Shown one piece after another: positions 6,704 to 10,425 of a stretch of DNA of 10,425 bases. The stretch comes from Phycisphaerales bacterium (lineage in GTDB: Bacteria; Planctomycetota; Phycisphaerae; Phycisphaerales; UBA1924). The stretch is from positions 1 to 10,425 of the forward strand of contig JAJDDL010000373.1 in NCBI GenBank assembly GCA_029260335.1, read 5' to 3'. Within the stretch, counting starts at the first letter, position 1. Each line of letters opens with the position of its first letter. The notes under the pieces are model-generated. The model searched no databases, was not told where the DNA came from, and saw nothing but the letters and a program-made list of their open reading frames with translations. The position numbers and the translations under genes are program-made.

Positions 6704-8464
6704 TCAAATCTTGTAGCTGACGGTCAGATCTGCGCCCGCCTCCTCGATTGCTCGTTGCGATTCTTCGCTTGATCGCAAGTGCCGGGATCCGCCGAGGGAG
6801 ACCCGCAGCGCCGGACGCTTCTTGTTCACGCTGGCCAATACCCACCCGTCCTCGACCATGACTTCGAGTGCCTGGATACAAAAGTTGATCGCCCGATCTG
6901 GATCCTCGCCAAGCTGGGCCAGGCCGCGACGGAGATATTCGAACATGTCCTGAGCGTCACTGTGCGCGTTCATGGCTTTGAAGAGTGCGCCGTAGTAGCC
7001 GGCCAACTTGAGCTCGCTGCCTCCGCGCTCATAGCTGTCAATCAGCTTGATCTCGCCTGCCATAAGAATGCCCGCGGTCTTCTTTGTCGCGTTGTGGAGG
7101 TTGAGCTTGAACGTGTTGAATCCATCGATAATCATCTTCGGGGAGCGTCCCTGGGTATCGAATCGCTCCAGAAGTTGTTTCGCCGAGACGATGTCAAAAG
7201 AGCCGAAGGTTGCCATGCCGGACTGCTCGGTGGAGAAGCCACCTTGGCTCAGCCATCGCCAGGCTTGGCGGGGATTGAGCTTGACGCCCGCCTCATCGGC
7301 GATGCTCTGGCAGTGCTCGGCGAGGTCGGTGAATCGCCCGTTGGCTGAGTACCAGTACTGCGCGAAGCGGATGTGCTGGCGGATGTTCTGGCGATTGCGG
7401 TCGTTGTATCGCTCGCGCAGCCACGCGGGGTCGTGCGTGTCTCGCTCGAGTTCCAAGATGGTGTACGCCAGGTCGCGAGCCGAGCCGTGGGCAAGACTGA
7501 GGCCGGCGGCGAGGATCGGATCGGCAAACCCCGCCGACTCACCGGCAAGGAACCAGTTCTCGCCTACGAGCTTGTCGGCCAGATGAGACCAGTCTTTGCA
7601 GGACTTGACTTCCTTGCGCTGGGTCGCCTGGGTGAGCAGCGACGCGATCTCGGGCTGGTCGGCGAGGGCTTGCAAGTAAAGATCCTCGGGCGACTTCCCA
7701 CACGATTTGTAATACTCGGTGGGGCAAACGAATCCGATACTCGTGCGCGTCGGGCTCACGGGGATGAACCAGATCCAGCCGTAGGGCAGGCTCCGGATCT
7801 GGATGCGAGTTCCGCCGACGCCGATCTTGACGGCCCACTCGGCGTTGTCCCAATAGTCCCAGGTGGCGATGTTGCGCAGTTCGGTCGGTTCCCATCGCCC
7901 GATACCCAGCGCGCGTCGGATCGTTCCGATCACGCCCGAGCCATCGACGTAGTAGCGGCCCTTGACGGTCTCGCCCGAGTGCAAGCGGAGCCCATCGATT
8001 CGGTCGCCCGTATGGAGGACCTCCTCGACACGCACGCCCTCGCGGACCTCTGCGCCCATGGCCTTTGCCTGCTTGAGCAGGATGTGGTCGTACTCACCTC
8101 GGTCTACCTGAAACGCGGTATGACGGCGTGCGCCGGAGAACTTCGCCGGGCGCGGCTCATCGCGCCATAGCTCGACGGGATAGAAATCCAGGTCCCAGCG
8201 GTCAGCGGTCGCGCCCCATGTGAGCGATGCGCCGAGTTTGACGGGAAACCCGGCCTCTTCCATGTGTTCCCAGACGCCCATCTCGTCGAGGATGGGCATG
8301 ATCGATGGAAGCAGGCTCTCACCCACGTGCTCGCGCGGGAAGACCTCTTTCTCAACAACAAGGACGCTTAGGTCCTGGTTGTATTTCCTTAGCAGCGTCG
8401 AGACCGTGGCTCCCACGGGCCCTCCGCCGACAATGACCACGTCGTAGTCCTGTTGATCGTCCAT
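6704..8464 (-). CDS. FAD-dependent oxidoreductase of the flavin-dependent halogenase-like family
   Basis: 586 residues from the ATG at 8464. A longer frame reaches 8551, but its 29 extra residues are Arg/Gly-rich and precede the normal start of the FAD fold, while GGAA and GGGGAG lie 9-15 bases before 8464. The Rossmann motif is GGGPVG (13-18), followed by VVEKE and FPREHVGESLLP (42-53), a signature of phenol/pyrrole-type flavin halogenases. K76 in GFPVKLGAS sits where those enzymes keep the catalytic lysine. WIWFIP (230-235) is exactly the halogenase WxWxIP motif. LAGESAGFADP (307-316) is the second FAD contact; the following positions read ILAAG where the published FxxPxxSxG signature has Ser, so Ala319 replaces it. 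Residues about 340-586 are a helical C-terminal domain. Halogenase or a related monooxygenase/reductase is possible; a partner flavin reductase and biosynthetic genes are absent here, so the substrate is unknown. Confidence 0.9.
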   Translation of the reverse strand: MDDQQDYDVVIVGGGPVGATVSTLLRKYNQDLSVLVVEKEVFPREHVGESLLPSIMPILDEMGVWEHMEEAGFPVKLGASLTWGATADRWDLDFYPVELWRDEPRPAKFSGARRHTAFQVDRGEYDHILLKQAKAMGAEVREGVRVEEVLHTGDRIDGLRLHSGETVKGRYYVDGSGVIGTIRRALGIGRWEPTELRNIATWDYWDNAEWAVKIGVGGTRIQIRSLPYGWIWFIPVSPTRTSIGFVCPTEYYKSCGKSPEDLYLQALADQPEIASLLTQATQRKEVKSCKDWSHLADKLVGENWFLAGESAGFADPILAAGLSLAHGSARDLAYTILELERDTHDPAWLRERYNDRNRQNIRQHIRFAQYWYSANGRFTDLAEHCQSIADEAGVKLNPRQAWRWLSQGGFSTEQSGMATFGSFDIVSAKQLLERFDTQGRSPKMIIDGFNTFKLNLHNATKKTAGILMAGEIKLIDSYERGGSELKLAGYYGALFKAMNAHSDAQDMFEYLRRGLAQLGEDPDRAINFCIQALEVMVEDGWVLASVNKKRPALRVSLGGSRHLRSSEESQRAIEEAGADLTVSYKI

Positions 8465-8675
8465 CGCTTTGTTCCGCTCCCCATGGCCCAACCGATCACC
8501 ACATCGGCGGGCTGACACTATCGGGTGAATCGAGCGCCTTGGACAATCCAAAGTGCGGTCTCAGCCCGCCTGCGTGTTCAGGTGGCTCGGAAGAAACAGG
8601 GTAGTAGCAAGAATGTCCCGCGCAGGTGCTATGTGCCAATGAGACATCAAGTAATCTGATTGGAAAGGACTGACC
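8465..8675. promoter_or_regulatory. Divergent promoter region of the FAD enzyme and DUF1579-like genes
   Basis: 211 bp between two divergent starts must carry both promoters. TTGGA and TCCAA (8539-8551) form a short inverted repeat around CAA, the only operator-like element I see. I cannot assign -35/-10 boxes with confidence. The plus-strand ribosome binding site is AAGGA, 7-8 bases before the ATG at 8676. Confidence 0.4.
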
Positions 8676-9743
8676 ATGACCTCAACTCTGCTGCTCTGCG
8701 TCTGGCTGGCCAGTGAGGCTGCTCGATTCTCCGCTGATCACGTCCCGGTTGTTATGGGCCCAAAGCCGCGCCGCCAGTTTGACTTCTGGATTGGCGAGTG
8801 GCAGGTCCAGAATCGTAACTTGCTCGAAGACGGCAGCTGGGAAGATCGCACGCGCACCCGTGCTCGCATCACGCCGGTTTGCGGCGGCAATGCGATCCTC
8901 GAAGAGTGGGCCGGGCCATTCAACGGCACGTTCATGAACGGGTTCAGTCTGCGTGCCTGGAACGAACAAAGGACCGAGTGGGACCTCGTGCTCTTCTGGA
9001 CAACCAATGGCAACGGCGGCTTCGGCACTCTCACCGGCAACTTCCGCCATGGCCGGGGCGAGTTCTTCTCGTCCTGGACCGACGACGGCACCGAGATCAC
9101 TCAACGCTACTCGTTCTCTGATGCGCTGCCGGAGACTGTGCGATGGGACTCGGCGATCACGCGCGATGGCGGCCAGAACTGGCGGACCGATTGGATCATG
9201 GAGTTCAGCCGCACGCGAGCGGTTAAGCAAACCACACAGGATCGGCTCTTTGCGGTTGATTGGACAGAGGGCGAGTTGTCACCTCATGATGACGCGCGCA
9301 CGTTGGATTGGATGCTCGGCGAGTGGACTGGCACGCAAACGCTCATCGACACCGACGGCAGAGAGCAACCTGACAAGCTCGATGCACGGATGCGATGCAA
9401 ACTGCTCAACAAGGATTGTCTGGTATTGGATCTGCTCGAAACGCGGGAGCCGGGGCAAGCCGATTGGAACGAACAACTCGCGGTGCGCGCGTACGCGTCG
9501 CGGGCCGGGCGTTGGGAGTCGTGGCATATCAGCGAGCAGGATCCGACGCTTCGTCGGCGGCAGGTGTCGATCGAGGGTGACATCGCCACTTTTGAACGCG
9601 GACTGCCGATGGTGGGCGTGACACATCGCCAGAAGATTACGCGACTGGGTGATGATCGCATCCGGATCGAGCACGCCGAGCGCTTTCAAGGCGCGGGGCC
9701 GATGCTGTCGGTGTCGGTCACGTTACTTGAGCGAGCTCGCTAG
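8676..9743 (+). CDS. Exported protein with two tandem DUF1579-like (lipocalin-type) halves
   Basis: 355 residues, with GGAAAGGA shortly before the ATG. Residues 1-20 are hydrophobic and could be a signal peptide, although the positive charge normally found near the N-terminus is missing, so export is likely but not certain. Two halves begin alike: QFDFWIGEW at 34-42 and TLDWMLGEW at 209-217, the entry motif of DUF1579-type domains (an up-and-down beta barrel; the biochemical role is not settled). The first half (about 30-180) keeps the long set of aromatic strands (AWNEQRTEWDLVLFW, DSAITRDGGQNW). The second (about 205-352) is more divergent but has equivalent spacing (ESWHISEQDP, DRIRIEHAERF). 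Two DUF1579-like domains in one chain suggest duplication and fusion, giving a two-barrel protein. It diverges from the FAD enzyme across a shared promoter region; a functional link is unproven. Its stop is 7 bp from the convergent gene. Confidence 0.82.
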   Translation: MTSTLLLCVWLASEAARFSADHVPVVMGPKPRRQFDFWIGEWQVQNRNLLEDGSWEDRTRTRARITPVCGGNAILEEWAGPFNGTFMNGFSLRAWNEQRTEWDLVLFWTTNGNGGFGTLTGNFRHGRGEFFSSWTDDGTEITQRYSFSDALPETVRWDSAITRDGGQNWRTDWIMEFSRTRAVKQTTQDRLFAVDWTEGELSPHDDARTLDWMLGEWTGTQTLIDTDGREQPDKLDARMRCKLLNKDCLVLDLLETREPGQADWNEQLAVRAYASRAGRWESWHISEQDPTLRRRQVSIEGDIATFERGLPMVGVTHRQKITRLGDDRIRIEHAERFQGAGPMLSVSVTLLERAR

Positions 9744-9755
9744 GACTCGACTAGC
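9739..9755. terminator. Short hairpin between two convergent stop codons
   Basis: GCTAG (9739-9743) and CTAGC (9751-9755) are inverted around seven bases, and each arm contains the TAG stop of one of the two convergent genes. Just before it GCGAGCTCGC (9731-9740) is a perfect palindrome inside the coding end. The stem is only 5 bp and no T-run follows, so termination here is only possible, not shown. Confidence 0.25.
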
Positions 9756-10425
9756 ACGGGTTGGCGAACGCGTCGAGGTACTCAAAGAAGTCGTCGGCGT
9801 CGCAATCGCCGTCTCCATCGAAGTCACAGACGTCCAAGTTTCCGTTTGCAAACGCGTCAAGGAACATGAAGAAGTCGTCGGCATCGGCATCGCCGTCGTT
9901 GTCTAGGTCGGCCGGGCACTCCGAGATGATCTCGATGCGGAAAAACGACTCGCCCCCACCAGGCAGCGACTGTGCGTTGCCAAAGAATGTGTAGTTCGCA
10001 CCGGCGAGGAAGGTCACCTGCTCACTCCCTACGGGATTGTCCAGATCTCCCAGCACGACCACACCAGGGCCCCGGACGTTGACGAAGGAGTCCAACCATG
10101 TTCCATCCGGCTCTCCGTCACCTCGAAAATCCCATGAAATCGTCGCTGGAGTGTCCTCGGTTACCTCGAACCTGATGGGAACAAAGTGCAAGACGTAAGC
10201 CGGCCAATCACCGGTGTTCACATCCGTGAACGCCGAGATGATTGATGGGCTGCTCCAGGTTCGGGCGTACGTGTCGCCGCTGAGCATGGAAACGTCGTAG
10301 AAGTCCGCTTCGATGTAGACGTATTGAAAATCGAAGAACCCGACCCCGATGATGTCCGATTGGCGACCCGTGGTGCCGGTGATGTTGAACTCCTGGGCCC
10401 CGGCGATTGTGCTCAGACCCGCGGC
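9751..10425 (-). CDS. Secreted protein with GC-type dockerin tail (5' end cut by window)
   Basis: The frame stays open to the right edge; 224 residues are visible. The visible N-terminus AAGLSTIAGAQEFNI looks like the end of a signal peptide (cleavage after GA, before Q), so only about 10-15 residues are missing. A Met codon at 10287 is internal, not the start. The mature part (about 155 residues) is beta-rich, with strands such as YVYIEADFYDVS and YVLHFVPIRFEVTED and turns (RGDGEPDG, GDLDNPVG). I do not recognise its family; it looks like a secreted beta-sandwich. The tail starts at ECPADLDNDGDADADD, with two Asp-rich loops each followed by FFxxLDAF, and closes with FANPC. A Cys replaces one loop residue in the second repeat (GDGDCDADD). 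Expected location: the cell surface or periplasm, by analogy with the two other dockerin-tailed proteins here. Confidence 0.9.
   Translation of the reverse strand, partial: AAGLSTIAGAQEFNITGTTGRQSDIIGVGFFDFQYVYIEADFYDVSMLSGDTYARTWSSPSIISAFTDVNTGDWPAYVLHFVPIRFEVTEDTPATISWDFRGDGEPDGTWLDSFVNVRGPGVVVLGDLDNPVGSEQVTFLAGANYTFFGNAQSLPGGGESFFRIEIISECPADLDNDGDADADDFFMFLDAFANGNLDVCDFDGDGDCDADDFFEYLDAFANPC

Noticed and set aside
7373..8170. Plus-strand frame of 265 codons opposite the FAD enzyme
   Set aside because: Composition is biased (Arg/Ala/Val/Leu) and it has no domain signs; the minus strand carries clear FAD-enzyme motifs throughout.
8465..8551. N-terminal extension of the FAD enzyme to the ATG at 8551
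   Set aside because: The extra 29 residues are Arg-rich with no signal-peptide core, and the FAD fold starts immediately after the ATG at 8464.
1..10425. Mobile elements, CRISPR arrays, rRNA or tRNA genes
   Set aside because: No transposase or integrase motifs, no regularly spaced short repeats with unique spacers, and no tRNA-like cloverleaf were seen; the only regular repeats are coding.

Overview
The window looks like chromosomal DNA of a planctomycete, most likely from the class Phycisphaerae. The DNA is GC-rich. Three separate secreted proteins end in the same two-repeat, Asp-rich, FF-containing module that closes with a Gly-Cys or Pro-Cys C-terminus, the 'GC-type dockerin' tail known mainly from that group. 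A membrane Ser/Thr kinase with a TPR-like sensor half and many exported proteins of unknown function fit the same lineage. I see no mobile element, CRISPR array, rRNA or tRNA.

Layout: (1) 1-1355, minus: secreted seven-bladed FG-GAP propeller with a dockerin-type tail, cut by the left window edge a few residues before its end. (2) 1356-1667: non-coding, with tandem repeats upstream of gene 1 and a strong hairpin behind gene 3. (3) 1668-2171, minus: small beta-rich protein of unknown function. (4) 2432-4927, minus: PknB-type kinase with a transmembrane segment and an alpha-helical repeat region. (5) 4928-5525: no convincing gene, but it holds a palindromic motif shared with the stretch upstream of gene 3, a GC-rich hairpin and a possible decayed reading frame. 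(6) 5526-5795, plus: small protein with two zinc ribbons. (7) 5969-6697, plus: secreted protein with a dockerin-type tail. (8) 6704-8464, minus: FAD-dependent enzyme with flavin-dependent halogenase signatures. (9) 8676-9743, plus: exported protein with two DUF1579-like halves. (10) 9751-10425, minus: third secreted dockerin-tailed protein, missing only its first residues at the right edge.

The clearest theme is cell-surface or secreted biology. Three unrelated N-terminal domains carry the same C-terminal tag, which suggests a common anchoring or sorting partner that is not encoded here. The kinase would sense something through its non-cytoplasmic repeat region. The genes do not form one operon: orientation changes repeatedly, and two convergent pairs meet with only 6-7 bp between stop codons. 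The FAD enzyme is the most chemically interesting gene; its substrate cannot be read from the window.
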